A stretch of DNA of 64,000 nucleotides from Prorocentrum cordatum (GCA_963575745.1 CAUYUJ010002756.1:18501-82500); one strand, 5' to 3'; positions 10,976 to 21,930 are shown, counted from the first letter of the stretch. The notes: a model not told the origin generated them from the sequence alone. Numbers and translations: made by a program.

Positions 10976-11118
10976 AATAGCCCTATAGTCCTATAGCCCT
11001 ATAGCCCTATAGCCATCTATAGCCCTACAGCCTTGTAGCCTTATAGCCCTATAACCCGATAGTCTTATAGCCCCATAGTCTTATAGCCCTATAGCCCCGT
11101 AGCCCTATAGCCCTAAAA
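10973..11118 (+). repeat. Minisatellite, CCTATAGC unit
   Basis: About 17 imperfect units of 8-9 bp (CCCTATAG with ATAGTCTTATAG variants). Confidence 0.9.
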
Positions 11119-11283
11119 GTATTCTGATTGGGGCTTTTCTCCGATATCATGTATCTCTTGTTTTCAATAGTGGGTATTCGAGGGGGCTGGACGACGCTCC
11201 ACTTAGTGTTTTGCGGCCCGGCGGCGGATCCTGCATTCCCGCGCTGGCAAGAATTATATGCCGATACGCGTACTCCACAAGGC

Positions 11284-11437
11284 TAGGGGGCCACATGCGA
11301 ACCCTACCCCCACCTCTCACGATTTCTGAGGGGAGGGTGGGGTTCACTTCGCTCGGGAGCTCCCTAACGAAGTGAACCCCACCCTCCCCCTCAGAAATCT
11401 TGGGGGGGTGGGGGTAGGGTTCGCATGTGGTCCCCTA
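11284..11437. repeat. Long inverted repeat with 65-bp arms
   Basis: The left arm from TAGGGGGCCACATGCGAACC to GGTGGGGTTCACTTCG is complementary to the right arm from CGAAGTGAACCCCACC to GGTTCGCATGTGGTCCCCTA. The loop is about 18 bp. Arms are nearly perfect, so it is young or maintained. No clear target-site duplication seen; single copy in the window. Confidence 0.88.
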
Positions 11438-11518
11438 CCTGCGCTCACGAGGGCCAGGTGCCAGCTTCGTGCGAGCAGCGCTGCAGCATCCTGTCCGGAG
11501 GTCTCTTGTCTGACAGCT

Positions 11519-11668
11519 TTAAGTCGGCCATGTCCCTCCACAGGAGGAATATTCAAACATAGTTTTAAAACATAGCATAGGGACGATTTTCCCTATCTTT
11601 CAATATTTGTTTGTCCATGTTGTATTGTTCGTCCAAAATCCGCCTGTAGGAGGACAGGCCCGACCTAA
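11519..11668. mobile_element. MITE of the TTAAGTCGGGCC family, copy 1
   Basis: Terminal inverted repeats begin TTAAGTCGGCCATGTCCCTC and end with GAGGACAGGCCCGACCTAA; the inside is AT-rich. Flanks are TGACAGCT (11511-11518) and TGATAGCT (11669-11676), an 8-bp target-site duplication with one mismatch. Too short to encode a transposase. 8-bp duplications are typical of hAT-type and a few other DNA transposons. Confidence 0.88.
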
Positions 11669-11676
11669 TGATAGCT

Positions 11677-12153
11677 GTTGCCCACCCAGGTCTGAGCTCT
11701 CCGCACCCGCTACACGGTGCACCTGTTTGTCGTGGTGTACCGCAGGCCAAAGGGGAATGAGCAGGGCTAGACATGAATCGCGCGCACATGTATTGCACGT
11801 GCACGTGCAGCGGCACGCTTGTACTCTAGTCCTTCTGTCATGAGTCGTTCAGGCTCAGGTGATTCGTCGAAAGACTGAGCCGATTGTTACAAAGATGCTG
11901 AACGCGCAGTCTGGGCCTCAAACGACACATCGCACGCGAGGGTTTGGCGTGTCTTTGTGTCCTGGCTTTCCGAAGCGCGCTTGCTCCCGTCACTTTGTAC
12001 AAGTTGTTTCAACGGATGTTCGGAGCAGCACAGACGTTACTGTCGGAGGCAATTTTCTTGGAGTTGTTGCTGGCGTGGCGAGTCTGATGATGCGGTGTCA
12101 GTGCCCACGGCTTCGGAGAGTGAAATGCAGGTTGCGGGCACATTTCACTGACA
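11677..12153. other. Upstream region of the carboxypeptidase gene
   Basis: No gene or clear promoter motif is recognised. The region ends in CATTTCACTGACAG, a good acceptor (AG|G) 20 bases before the proposed start codon. It may be the SL trans-splicing site or a cis acceptor for an unseen 5' exon. Confidence 0.4.
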
Positions 12154-12173
12154 GGACACCCCAAGCTGATGTG

Positions 12174-12538
12174 ATGATTAGCTCCAGCTTTGATTCTGGC
12201 AATGGCGATCTGCAGGGAGCTCCCCGGGAGGTGTCAGATGGGGTGTGGGAGGCAGTGGTAAAGTTGCGCCCCGAGCCGTTCACGCACGGCACAGACAAGA
12301 AAGCGCACTCTCAGTGGTTCCATTTCAGGGCGAGCAATGTCGCAGGACGTGTTATCCGGATCCGTATACCTAATGCTGGCGAAGCTTCATATGCAGAGGG
12401 GTTCAACGGCTACAGGCCCGCGACAAGTTACGATCGCAAGTATTGGTTCCGCTGCGAGAAAGCTACGTACGAAGATGGTGTTCTCAGTTGGGAACTTTCC
12501 GTGCCACCCGGCCAGGGGTGCGTTTGGTTTTCTTATCG
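12174..12538 (+). CDS. Carboxypeptidase exon A (N-terminal CCP domain)
   Basis: Codes from [13 protein letters not shown] to about CVWFSY. The exon end is placed at about 12538 because the next expected residues (F-x-PYSYE) appear at 17810 and a dispersed repeat starts here. A GA donor (TATC|GAATAC) is possible but phase could not be confirmed. Confidence 0.88.
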
Positions 12539-15500
12539 AATACGCTTGCGGCGAACCATCACCGCACCGTACCTTTTGGAAATGCCATTGTGCCCAAGCG
12601 TTGAGCCAACGTCTTGCCAAGCTATTCAGCTAGGTGTCCCCCCAGCCGTGTTGGAATATTTTCGGGGAACACTTAGGGGAGGAAGATACATAAGAGGAGG
12701 ATAGGGGGAGAAAGTGGAGGAGAGGTGGAGGACCAGAGCAAAGCCAAGATGCATCAGCGATGCTGCAGTATACTCTCCCCTCCCATGACCAGTCTTCATA
12801 CTTTCACTCAAGAGGCGCCGCCTTGAAAGACCAGCACCGCATGGGCCCGCCATTCAGGCGAGAGCCCCGCTTTGAAAAGAAGCTGCTTTACATCTGCTTA
12901 GCGCGTAGTCAGGAATGCGTAAGGTATGATCATACGGTGCAGCTGTGTGTCCCGCGAGATCTTCGCTTTGGGAAAGAGCCGCCCCCATCTGCGTAACTGT
13001 TGCGCGAGTTTACACTTCTGGTCATGAACATCTAGGAAGTCTTAATGGAGACCCCCACTTTGAAAATGAACCACCCTCCTGTGCAGCTGCTGCACCTTGT
13101 CAGGTTTCTGGTGTACCAAAGGTAATATCACTCGACAGCCCGATTATAGAGGGGTGCCGTCCACCATCCTTGTGAATGTTGCAGGATGTTCGCACGAATG
13201 TACGTGGCGCTACAGGGAGAGAGAGAGAGAGAGAGGGACCCATGTTGAAAACCACAAGCCCTCCATCCCTGTTGCTCTTGCAGCTGTATAAGACGAGTAC
13301 GCGCGGCGCTGAGTCGAGAGCTTGGTTTTGCAAACCTCCCGCCCTGTATGATTTGCAATTGGCTTTTACGACGCATGTGCGCGGTGCTGAGGCGAGACCC
13401 ACATGTTGAAGGCGACATGCGTTTTCAGGATTATCAGCGGTGGAGAAGTGGGAGGCGAGCCTCCCGGCCCGCCCTGCTGACACGTCTGTGGGTGCAGCAG
13501 AGGGGGGTTCTCTTTAAGGGAAAGGTATGGTGGAGGAGGAGGAGGCCTCTTGGTGCCATCATGGGGTCTCCTGGGGACTTTCTGGGAGCTTTTGGGGGGT
13601 CTCTTGGGGGCCTCCTGGAGTCGCCTGGGGACCTCTTGGAGGCTTTGGGGGGCCTCTTGGGGGCTAGGGCTCCCTTGGCCCGTCGGGCGCCTTCGGTTGG
13701 GTGCTTTGTGGGGCATCTTGTGGCTATCTTGAGGGCCTCTGCGGTGTCTGGGGTTGTCGGTAGCCTGAGAAAACATGAACGCGAAGGCCTCTCTGGAGGC
13801 CATCTGGAGGCGCTTGGGGCCAGACTGGGCTGTCTGGAGGCCTTCTTGAGGCCATCTTGGGCTCTCGCGGGACCATCTTGGTATCATTTGTTGAGGCAGT
13901 CTTGGAAGCCATGTTGGCGCATCTGCGCCGTCGTGGAGACTGGTCCTTTCCTGGTGGCTGGTAGTCTGGCACGGCAGCACCCTTTCGACAGGCTACGGGT
14001 GCGACGGGTAGAAGGCGCCTACAGTGAATCACCGCCGCCCCCTGCCTTCTGGAAACGATTGCGTGGTGACATGTCGAGCGAAGGTGCGGCCATTCTAGCA
14101 GACTGCGTGTTCCCCCAGCCGGTGGGGAAACCACTGGGGAACCTTCGGGAGTAGCACTCTGCGGTCGGCTGTCTTGGAGCTCTTTTCGGGCCATTTGGGC
14201 ATTGGTGGGGGCATCTTTGTGCTCTCTTTTGGGCCGTCTAACGGTGGGGAACTTTTGGTTAGCGTGTCGCGCTGTTGGTTATGGCCCACCGCGCCTCGGC
14301 GAGTCACGCTGTCCATGTCCTAATCCCGAAGCGTCAACGTCCCGAGCCTTTCCCGACCTGCCGCCCCGTGGAGCGGAGCGAGACGCTATCCACTCGCAGG
14401 GCATAGCTTGTCACCAGGGCCGCCGCCGCGACACGCTAAGCAAAAGTTCCTGGCCGAAGAATAGTTTCAGGCCGTCCAGCGCCTTCAGAGACTATGTGAG
14501 CGGCCTAGCTGCCTCTTGGGGCTCCTTCGAGTCGTCTTGGAACTCTCTTGCGCCGTCTTGGGACTCTCTTGGAGCCTCTTGGGGTTGTCTTGGATGGGAC
14601 CGTCTTGGAGCCATCTTGGGCCCGCTTGGGACCTTTTGGGCCGTCTTGGGGACCTTCTTGGGCCGTCCTAGGCGTTAGAGACTTCGGAAATCCTGCAAAG
14701 CGTATGGAAATCAATGGTACTGGCCTCCTGGAGGTCCTTCGGGAGCCCTCGTGGGGCGTCTTGAGGGCTTCTTGGGCAATCTTGAGGCCATCTAGCTTCG
14801 CCCATTCTGGCCATTTTGGGGACCGGTTGTTTTTCCGAACCCTCCTGAGTGTTGGGTCCTCGTTTTGAATGTGCAGCGTCGCGCCCCACCTCCTCCTCCC
14901 CCTCCTGTCCTCTCCTCTTCCTCCTCACCCTTGTCGTCGTCACCATCAGCAGCAGCATCATCATTATCCTCCTCGTCGTCGTCGTCATCATCGGCAGCAG
15001 CAGCATCGTCGTCTCTAGCATCATCCATATTCATACTCGTCACCACTATCATTATCATCACCGTTTCGGTGCACCCCTCACACGTTTCGTGGCACCATAG
15101 GGAGCTCCACCGAAGGCCCCAATGGCCAGGTTCACATGGTGACCCGCCCCGTTTCGGCACACCTCTCACGCGTTTCGTGGCCCCACAGGGAGCTCCACCG
15201 AAGGCCCCAGTGGCTGGGTTCACATGGTGACCCGTCCCATTTCTGCACACCACTCACGCGCTTCATGGCCCCACATGGGGAGCTCCACCGAAGGCTCCAG
15301 TGGCTGGGCTCACATGGTGACCCGCCGCATTCTGTCACACCCCATCACATGTTCCGTGGCCCCACAGGGAGCTCCACCGAAGGCGCCAGTAGCTGGGTCC
15401 ACATGGTGACCCGCCCCATTTGAGCGGTCCTGCGCATAGTTGCCACGCCGTAGCAGAGGGTTGGGATCTTCGCCAGGAAATCTGTTTTTCCTTGTTCGTG

Positions 15501-18500
15501 GGGCCGACGGGATGCGCCGAAGCCCCACTGGAAACCTGTTTGAAAGGCTACGCGCCAAGCTTCCCTGTCCGGCACGCCAAGCTTCCGCGGGTCGAAGACG
15601 CCTACGGCGAATCACCGCCGCCCCCATGCCTTTTCGAAACGCTCACGCGGCCAAATGTTGGGCCGAAGCTTGGCCAAGATATTGGACTACATGCACCCCC
15701 AGCCGTCTGGAACCCCTTGCGGAAACACTTGCAAGAGGAAGAGGAAAAGGAGGGAGGTGGAGAGGGAGGAAAAGGAGGACGAGGCGGAGAAGGAGAGATG
15801 AGGAGGTTTCTTGAGGCCGTCTTGGGGCCCCCTGAGGGCTTCCTGGGAGCCTTTCGGGTGCCTCTGAGGAGCCTCTTGGGAGTCTCCTAGGGCCTCTTGG
15901 AGGGGCTCCTAGGGCCTCTTGGAGGGGCTCCTGGGGCCTCTTGGGGGCCTCTCGGGTGCTTGGGGGCTTTGGGGGGCCTCTAAGGGACCTCTTTGCCTTG
16001 GGAGGCCGTCTTGTGGCGCGCTCTGGGCAGTCTTGGGTCCCTCTTTGGGCGCTTCGTCTTGGAGGTCTATGAGGCCGTCTTGGGGCCGTCGTGTCGTCTT
16101 CTTGGGCCTTCTTGCGGGCCCCTTGGGTGTCTCTTTGTCCGTCTTGGGCCGATCTTGCGGGCGCACGGGACCAGAGCGTCGGAAGCCCGTAAAGGCGAGA
16201 ACGCTGAAACCCTTGAAACACCTAAGGCGAATCAATGATTTTGGTCTCCTGGAGGTCCTCTTGGAGCCCTCTTGGGGCATCGTCTTGGGAGCCTCTTGGG
16301 CCGTCTGGAGGGCATCTTGGGCTGTCTTAGGGCCATCTTGGCCGTCTTGGAGGCGTCTTGACACCATCTCGGGCTCTCTTGGGACCATCTTCCCCATCTT
16401 GGAGGCCAGCTTGGAACCATCTTGGCCGTCTGGCAGAGGTCCGTTGTGGATCCATGCGGCTTCGTGGGTCCTGCGCCTGCGGGCACCCCTGTGGCAAGCC
16501 AACAGTGGGCGGCGGATCGAGTGGCCGTCGGCCCATCCCGCCATCGTGCCTTGGTTGTTGACCGTCGTCTTCTCTGAGAGGCATTCCAGGGCCACTTGGG
16601 AGGCCTCTTGGGGCACTCCTTGGGGCGTCTGGGTGACTTCTTGGAGGCCTCCTTGGACCTCCTGCGGACCTCTTGGATGCCTCTGGAGGCCTCTGGGGCT
16701 ACGGTCGAAAAGAAGTAGAGACTGATGACATAATACAATACTATAATATCGTTCAGTGATGTTGGCCTCTTGGCCGGGCCCCCGGGGCCTCCAAGAAGGC
16801 CCAAGGGACATCCAATATCGCGTCAGGACGGTCCCTTGGCCCAGGGGCCATCTCAGGGCACGCGGGAAGCGTATATACTCCCACCCGTGCCCCCAAAGGC
16901 CTTGAGAAGAGTCGTGCGGAACGACCTCCGAGACTTCTGGAGCTCGTAGCAAAGGGCCACCCCCGAAGATCATTGTGAAGGCCTTGCGACCGGTGCCGCC
17001 GACCCTACCCTGAAGGTGGGGCCACTTCCCCCCTCCCCTGGGGACCCGCTGGGACCTCGGGGGTGGGGCGGGCGGCGTTCTCCCCCGGGACCAACCCTCC
17101 CCCCCACACAGGCGGTACCGTCCCCGGGACCCCCGCCGGCGAACCCCTCGGATGGGGCGGTCCCCGCGTCCCCCTGTCCACAGGGGGCAGCGCAAAAAAT
17201 GCAACGATATCAAAAACAAATGCGAGTCCCAAGCAGTTTGATACCGAACAAACTGTTTGCCCGATCGCAGATATTTTACCAGGTCACCAAAAAGTGTGCG
17301 ATTCCCGGTCCTCTGGGGGGGGACCCCCCTCGGGACCCGCCAGTAATCCGGGGGGGGGGGGGGCAATCTGACACGGGATACCCCACCCCCGTACACCCCC
17401 ATTCCCCCCCCCCCCCGTACCACCCCCCCGACAGGGAGGGGATCATGGGGAGGGAATCGATTTAATTACTTTGTTTGTTTTCTCTGCTCGTTCCTTTTTT
17501 CTTGTGACTTGCGACGACGACAGCGAAGACGACGACAGCGTCTCTCTTTTTTTTGTTTTTCTTTTTTTTTTGTTCTCTCTCTCTCTCTCTCTCTCTCTTT
17601 CTCACACACAACACACACACTTTTCCGTCGGCGGCGAGGCAGAGGCAGTCCGCTCCAGCGTGTGGCAATCCGGGGCAACCGAAAGGCAACACACACACAC
17701 ACACGCGCCGAGAGGTCGGCGGATTGTTTTACAGCTTTCAATGCAGAGCACTCGAAGGGACCTGAGGACACTCCAGTCAGTGCCTCGTGGCACGGTGAGG
17801 GATTTCCAGCCCTACAGCTACGAGCAGTACCAGGACCTCATCGCACGGACGTCAGAATCGCCTTTGGCTTCCTGCTCGGTAATCGGAAATTCGTTGGATG
17901 GGCGGCCTATCGATCTTGTGGTCATTGGCAGTGGCGTTCGCAAGATCTGGATAACTGCGCGGCTGCACCCCGGAGAGAGCATGGCTGAGTGGGCAGTCGA
18001 TGGTTTGTTAGCGCGCTTGACTGACCCATATGACGCATTATGAATGCCAGTTTTTTGCATACATGTCTTGCATCAGTCGCGTAATCTACGAACGTTCAAG
18101 TAAATATTCAGAATGGGCTAGTAAGCAAGCGTTCGCTGTAGATGAATCAACCCATTTCTAGGCCCGCTCCAAATTTGATGCGGGTGGACATTGTAAAAAA
18201 CTGGCGTTCAAGCATTAGCACGGTCTTTAAGGCATCAGGCAACCTTATACATCGTCCCGAATGTGAATCCCGACGGCTCAGTCCGAGGACATCTTCGCAC
18301 CAACGCTTGTGGGGCGAATCTCAATCGCGAGTGGGCGTGCTGCCCAGACGACAGCACATATGAAGCGCCAACTCTGGAGCGATCGCCAGAAATATTCCAT
18401 ATATTGAGGCGTATGGATGCTGTGGGTTGCGATGCTTTCATTGATGTGCATGGCGACGAGAGCATCGAGGCCAACTTTTTCGTCAAGCGTCGCAGCACTC

Positions 18501-18835
18501 CTCGCCTTGCCGCATTGGAAGATCATCTTGGCCAAGCTCTGCTCCGAGCGAATCCTGACTTCCAGTTGGAGCTGGGATACGAAAAGGAGACCCCGGACGC
18601 AGCAGCCGACCTGTCGTTCTACAAGGATAGCGAGAAGATGCCACATGTTGGCAGCGTCCAGGTGGGTCGGCGGTTCGATTGTCTCTCCGTGACGCTCGAG
18701 ATGCCGTTCAAGGACTCGACGTACAACACGCCCGATCCTGTGTGCCAGTGGTCTGGCCTGCGGTCCAGCAGACTCGGGGCCTCCCTGGTGGACGCGCTGT
18801 GTGACGTCTGCCCGCGCCTCCGCGGCGACGGCTGA
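12174..18835 (+). CDS. Cytosolic carboxypeptidase-like M14 metallopeptidase (tubulin deglutamylase family), multi-exon
   Basis: Three exon blocks are visible: about 12174-12538, about 17765-18034 and 18239-18835. The first encodes the CCP N-terminal beta-sandwich ([42 protein letters not shown]). The second starts the peptidase domain ([34 protein letters not shown]). The third holds [34 protein letters not shown] and [10 protein letters not shown]. Family knowledge assigns the zinc ligands to H and E of HPGE and H of DVHGDE, and the catalytic Glu to LEMPFK; all are present. Known members remove glutamates from tubulin tails and other proteins in the cytosol. Total length of about 400 aa fits short, bacterial-like members. 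The start at ATG 12174 is chosen because short members begin just before the SSxFDSGN motif; an upstream exon is possible. The second intron (18035-18238) is GC-AG. The first intron is about 5.2 kb and its exact ends are not settled. Confidence 0.93.
12534..12680 (+). repeat. Dispersed TCGAAGACGCC repeat at the start of the carboxypeptidase intron
   Basis: Aligns over about 140 bp with 14009-14150, 15589-15735 and 29593-29720. Landmarks are GCGGCGAACCATCACCG, CCTTTTGGAAA, GCCAACGTCTTGCCAAGCTA and CCCCCAGCCGT. Each copy is followed by a GGA/GAGG-rich stretch. This copy begins exactly where the exon coding sequence ends. Confidence 0.85.
13010..13440 (+). repeat. Degenerate tandem repeat, about 85 bp, GCGGCGCTGAGGCGAGA type
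   Basis: Units carry ACGAGTGCGCGGCGCTGAGG, CACATTTTGAAAA-like and CCGCCCTCAATCC-like blocks. The same unit forms a cleaner five-copy array at 27390-27810. A divergent copy at about 12850-12990 precedes it. A (GA)n run lies at about 13217-13234. Confidence 0.75.
13545..14850 (+). repeat. CTTGGGGCC array with embedded modules
   Basis: Degenerate 10-14-bp units such as GGCCTCTTGGGGGC and GCCGTCTTGGA fill about 13545-13920 and 14505-14820. Between them is a copy of the TCGAAGACGCC repeat (14009-14150). Antisense frames rich in Pro, Lys, Arg and Gln are repeat artefacts. Lies inside the first carboxypeptidase intron. Confidence 0.88.
14880..15060 (+). repeat. Pyrimidine-rich and TCATCA simple-sequence stretch
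   Basis: CCTCCT, CATCATCA and GTCGTCGTC triplets in a row, intronic. Confidence 0.8.
15062..15425 (+). repeat. Tandem repeat of about 90 bp, GTGGCCCCACAGGGAGCTCC type
   Basis: Four units with TTTCGTGGCCCCACAGGGAG, CTCCACCGAAGGCCCCAGTG and CACATGGTGACCCGCCCC blocks. The same family forms arrays at about 22585-22860 (three units) and 47640-48240 (about seven units). Confidence 0.93.
15589..16700 (+). repeat. TCGAAGACGCC repeat, GGA stretch and CTTGGGGCC array
   Basis: Same composite order as at 12534, 14009 and 29593: the 140-bp repeat (15589-15735), a GGA/GAGG-rich segment (15735-15800), then CTTGGGGCC units to about 16690. A 90-bp spacer (AAGGCGAGAACGCTGAAACC, 16188-16235) and a GGGCGGCGGATCGAG module (about 16505-16560) recur in the 30-kb array. 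Confidence 0.85.
16701..17764. other. 3' part of the first carboxypeptidase intron
   Basis: No gene recognised. Contains runs of C and G (17310-17440), mixed T-runs, a (CT)n run (about 17575-17600) and a (CA)n run (about 17692-17703). Ends in TTTCAATGCAG, one of several possible acceptors for exon B. Confidence 0.5.
17765..18034 (+). CDS. Carboxypeptidase exon B (HxxE zinc motif)
   Basis: Codes [33 protein letters not shown] and [17 protein letters not shown], ending [10 protein letters not shown]. The 3' end at 18034 is set by a GC donor (GAC|GCATTATG) that joins in phase 0 to exon C. The 5' end is uncertain; the conserved part starts near 17806. Confidence 0.9.
18239..18835 (+). CDS. Carboxypeptidase exon C (terminal exon)
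   Basis: Acceptor GGCATCAG|GCAACC. Codes [20 protein letters not shown] onward, with [12 protein letters not shown] and LEMPFKD motifs, to TGA at 18833-18835. About ten residues usual between DPYD and ATLYIVPN are absent, so a micro-exon in the 204-bp intron is possible. Confidence 0.95.
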   Translation, partial: ATLYIVPNVNPDGSVRGHLRTNACGANLNREWACCPDDSTYEAPTLERSPEIFHILRRMDAVGCDAFIDVHGDESIEANFFVKRRSTPRLAALEDHLGQALLRANPDFQLELGYEKETPDAAADLSFYKDSEKMPHVGSVQVGRRFDCLSVTLEMPFKDSTYNTPDPVCQWSGLRSSRLGASLVDALCDVCPRLRGDG

Positions 18836-18907
18836 GGGGGGAGCGCTCCCAACGCGCAGTGCTCTGCAGCGCCGCAGCTGCGGTCGGGCGAAAGCTAATA
18901 TGGATTG

Positions 18908-19368
18908 GGGTCCTCCTCCTCCTCCTCCTCCTCCTCCTCCCCCTCCTCTCCTCCTCCTCCTCCTCCTCCTCCTCCTCCTCCTCCTCCTCTTCCTCCTCCT
19001 CCTCCTCCTCCTCCTCCTCCTCCTCCTCCTCCTCCTCATCCTCCTCCCCCTCCTCTCTCCTCCTCCTCCTCCTCCTCCTCCTCCTCCTCCTCCCCCTCCT
19101 CCTCCTCCTCCTCCTCCTCCTCCTCCTCCTCCTCCTCCTCCCCTCCTCCTCCTCCTCCTCCTCCTCCTCCTCCTCCTCCTCCTCCTCCTCCTCCTCCTCC
19201 TCCTCCTCCTCCTCCTCCCTCCTCCTCCTCCTCCTCTCCTCCTCCTCCTCCTCCTCCTCCTCCTCCTCCTCCTCCTCCTCCTCCTCCTCCTCCTCCTCCT
19301 CCTCCTCCTCCTCCCCCTCCTCTTTCTCCTCCTCCTCCTCCTCCTCCTCCTCCTCCTCCTCCTCCTCC
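18908..19368 (+). repeat. 460-bp CCT triplet tract just downstream of the carboxypeptidase stop
   Basis: Nearly pure CCT with rare interruptions, starting 73 bp after the stop codon. It is the longest simple tract in the window. The homopolymer frames it creates on both strands are not genes. Confidence 0.97.
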
Positions 19369-19764
19369 GATCCGTGGACGTGGAGCGTGGGCGCCAAGCC
19401 CACGAATCGGGGAAGGTACCCCGCGAAACGTGAAGCCACGACCGGCCCATGAAGTGTCACGGAGTGTGCCGATCCTGTGCGGCAGCGGGTCCCGTCGCTG
19501 ATCCATGCGTCGCCAGTGCGTGTCTGCGCTGCCTCGATGCGCGAGCCCTAGCAGGACGAACAAAAGTGAGGCTGGGCTCGCGGTCCCCAGGCTCCGTCCG
19601 TCCGTCCACTCTTGCGCGTCCTCCCAGCAGGCCGCCCCCCCAAACATGTTTCGTGTTCCCCGTGCTGGGCCCAGGAACGCGTCAGAACCTCCCAGCTGGC
19701 TCGACCATGGGTCTTCTTCTCTCCTGTCTTTTGTTCTCAGTCTCGCCGTCGGCGGAGGTTGGCC
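19369..19764. other. Unassigned spacer
   Basis: No gene or repeat recognised. Confidence 0.4.
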
Positions 19765-19984
19765 GAGCCTCTTTTCCCCAATCAGTGCTTGCACTGTATA
19801 GGGGTCCTACCGGATATTGAAAGATTTGGCGAATGTTCGCCGCCGACTTAAGTAGGCGGCCGGGTTTCGGGTTCCCGGTTCTAGGTTCTTGGTTTCCGTT
19901 CCCGGGTTTTGGATTCGTCTTGGCGAAAGTTCGCCGCTGATTTCGGTAGGCGGCCGGCTTCCGGGTTCGCCCCCTAAGACAGCC
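19765..19984 (+). repeat. Dispersed repeat (CCCCAATCAG type), copy 2
   Basis: TTTTCCCCAATCAGTGCTTG matches copy 1 at 10785. The CGCCGACTTAAGTAGGCGGC module is present twice (about 19840 and 19933), separated by GGTTCCCGGTTCTAGG-like units. Confidence 0.75.
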
Positions 19985-20620
19985 TTAAGATGGCTGAGAA
20001 GAAGCTCACGAGGTCCCCAAAGGCTCCCAAGAGAGGCCCACGAGTCCCACGAGGGCCATGGGAAGTCCCTAGGAGGGGCCCAGTTTTCCAGGAGAGCCGC
20101 ACGACAGCGCAAGACTGCCTCCAGACGTCCCAAGTGGCCCCCAAGACGGCCCAAGAGGCCCCAACGATGCCCCAAGGGACATTCAGGAGAGCCCCCAAGA
20201 GGCAATCTTTGCTCCATTCCGCAAGGAAAACGTACATGTTTAGCATCTTCGTTTTTTTTTTTTGTGTGTGTGTGTGTGTGTGTGTGTCGTAGCAGCGCCC
20301 AAGACGGCCCAAGAAGCCTGCGAGATCGCCCCAAGGCGGCCTAAGAGGCCCCCAAGAGGGCCTCAGGCCGGGCCAAGAGGACCCCAAGATTGCCCCAAGA
20401 CGGCCCAAAAGAAGTTCACGAGGCCCCCAAAGGCTCCCACGAGGGACCCACGAGGGCCATGGGATGTCCCCAAGAGGGCCCAACATGGCCCCAAGAAGGC
20501 CCGTAGAGGGCCCAAATTCCCCAAGATGGCACCAGCACGGCCCAAGAGGGAAAGAAAACGGCCCAAACGAGCTTCAAAAAGACCTCCAAGACGGCCCAAA
20601 GGCGCCCACATCACATAGTC
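19985..20620 (-). repeat. CTTGGGGCC array in inverted orientation
   Basis: Units read CCCAAGACGGCCC and GGCCCCCAAGA on the plus strand, the reverse complement of the arrays at 13.5, 15.8 and 29.9 kb. Interrupted by T12 and (GT)n at about 20250-20288. Confidence 0.9.
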
Positions 20621-21930
20621 TAAGCCGCAGGACTTCCACCACTGGAGTTCAACACCTCACTCTTCGGGGTCTACGATGGCTCATGTACCTATTGGTTTTA
20701 TGTCATTTGGAGCCGCTGGAAACATCCAGGCTACTTGGAGCTTCTGCAGTCCTCGGAGGTTTTGGTTCGACGTCGGCCTGCAGGAGCCGCTGCAACCCAG
20801 GAGGCCTCAAAAACGAATCCCAGGGTGAAGAAACGACTCCCCGGAAACAATTTGTCTTCCAAAGTGGTCGGTTTGCGTTGTGTCGACGCGGCGGCGACCC
20901 CGGCGCGGGCGTTCGGAATGAACACGGCCAGTGGTCAGGATTCGGCCGGCGTTGAACGGGAACGCGCGATCGTTCATGGCTGAACGATCCAAGCGGTGTC
21001 AAAAATCGGCGCACAGGCCATTACGACATCAGGCAGCGCAGGATCGCTCGAAGCAGGCACGCGATTTTGGTTCGACGTTCTTTCGAAGCCTCCAGGTGGC
21101 GTTCTAGCGCCACGTGATCGGGTCAGCCTCGAAAGTTTGGGTGGCGCACGGATTTGTAAAGCGAGGGCAAGAGCAAATAGGAACGGGCGAGGGGACTGGA
21201 CGGGAAACGGCCAAAGTTCAAAGCCCACAGGGGATGGCGCCAAGTGCCAACAGATGCAAGGCTTGAGGGACCAAGGTTCGTGGCGCGAAGCGCCATCTAT
21301 ATATATATATATATATATATATAGGTCAACCCATCTACTGATTGGGTGTTTCTTTGGTGTAGTGTTATCCAGCTGGATTTGAGACTGCGGTTTCCCCAGT
21401 GGAGGCTGGAACGCTCAGGGGGGGCTTAGCAGACACTTGCTAGGCCTCGTTGCCGGCTGCATCAGCGTGACAGGGGCGAGCGCGCCAGCAGGAGCTTCGG
21501 GCAGGCCTCCTAGAAGCCCACCAGGCTCCCAGAGGCCCACAGAGTCTCGGGTCGGCTGGTTTGGGCCGCCTCTTCTCCCTCCCCTCCCGCTGCCTCTGCC
21601 CTCCGTCATTCTCGTTCTCCCTTCTCCTCCATCCTCCTCCTCTTCCTCCTCCCTCCTCCTCCCCCCTCCTCCTCCTCCTCCTACCTCCTCCTCCTCCTCC
21701 TCCTCCTCCTCCTCCTCCTCCTCCTCGTCCTCCTCCGACCTCCTACCTCCTCCTTCCTCGCTCCGTCCTCCATCGCCCATGCCAAGTCGATGCCCCCCTC
21801 CCCGAGCCGCTCCCCCCTCCCCTCCTCACGCCCCCGCTCGCTCCAGGGGGGGTCCAGGGAGAGCTGCCCCCCGCTGCTCTGCCCAGCGAGAGCCGAGGAG
21901 CAGAAGTCCAAGCCCGAGTCAGCGATTGCA
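20621..21930. other. Unassigned region with simple repeats
   Basis: No gene recognised. A (TA)n run lies at about 21298-21322 and a CCT/CTC tract at about 21625-21760. Some plus-strand frames (20735-20983) are open but show no domain. Confidence 0.4.

Noticed and set aside
15909-17423. 504-aa minus-strand frame rich in Pro, Arg, Lys and Gln
   Set aside because: It runs through the CTTGGGGCC array and G/C homopolymers; the residues follow from the repeat unit and no domain is visible.
18278-19501. Long Arg/Glu/Gly or Pro/Leu/Ser open frames on both strands
   Set aside because: They are produced by the CCT triplet tract; no non-repeat sequence supports them. The same holds for frames over the other CCT and GGA tracts.
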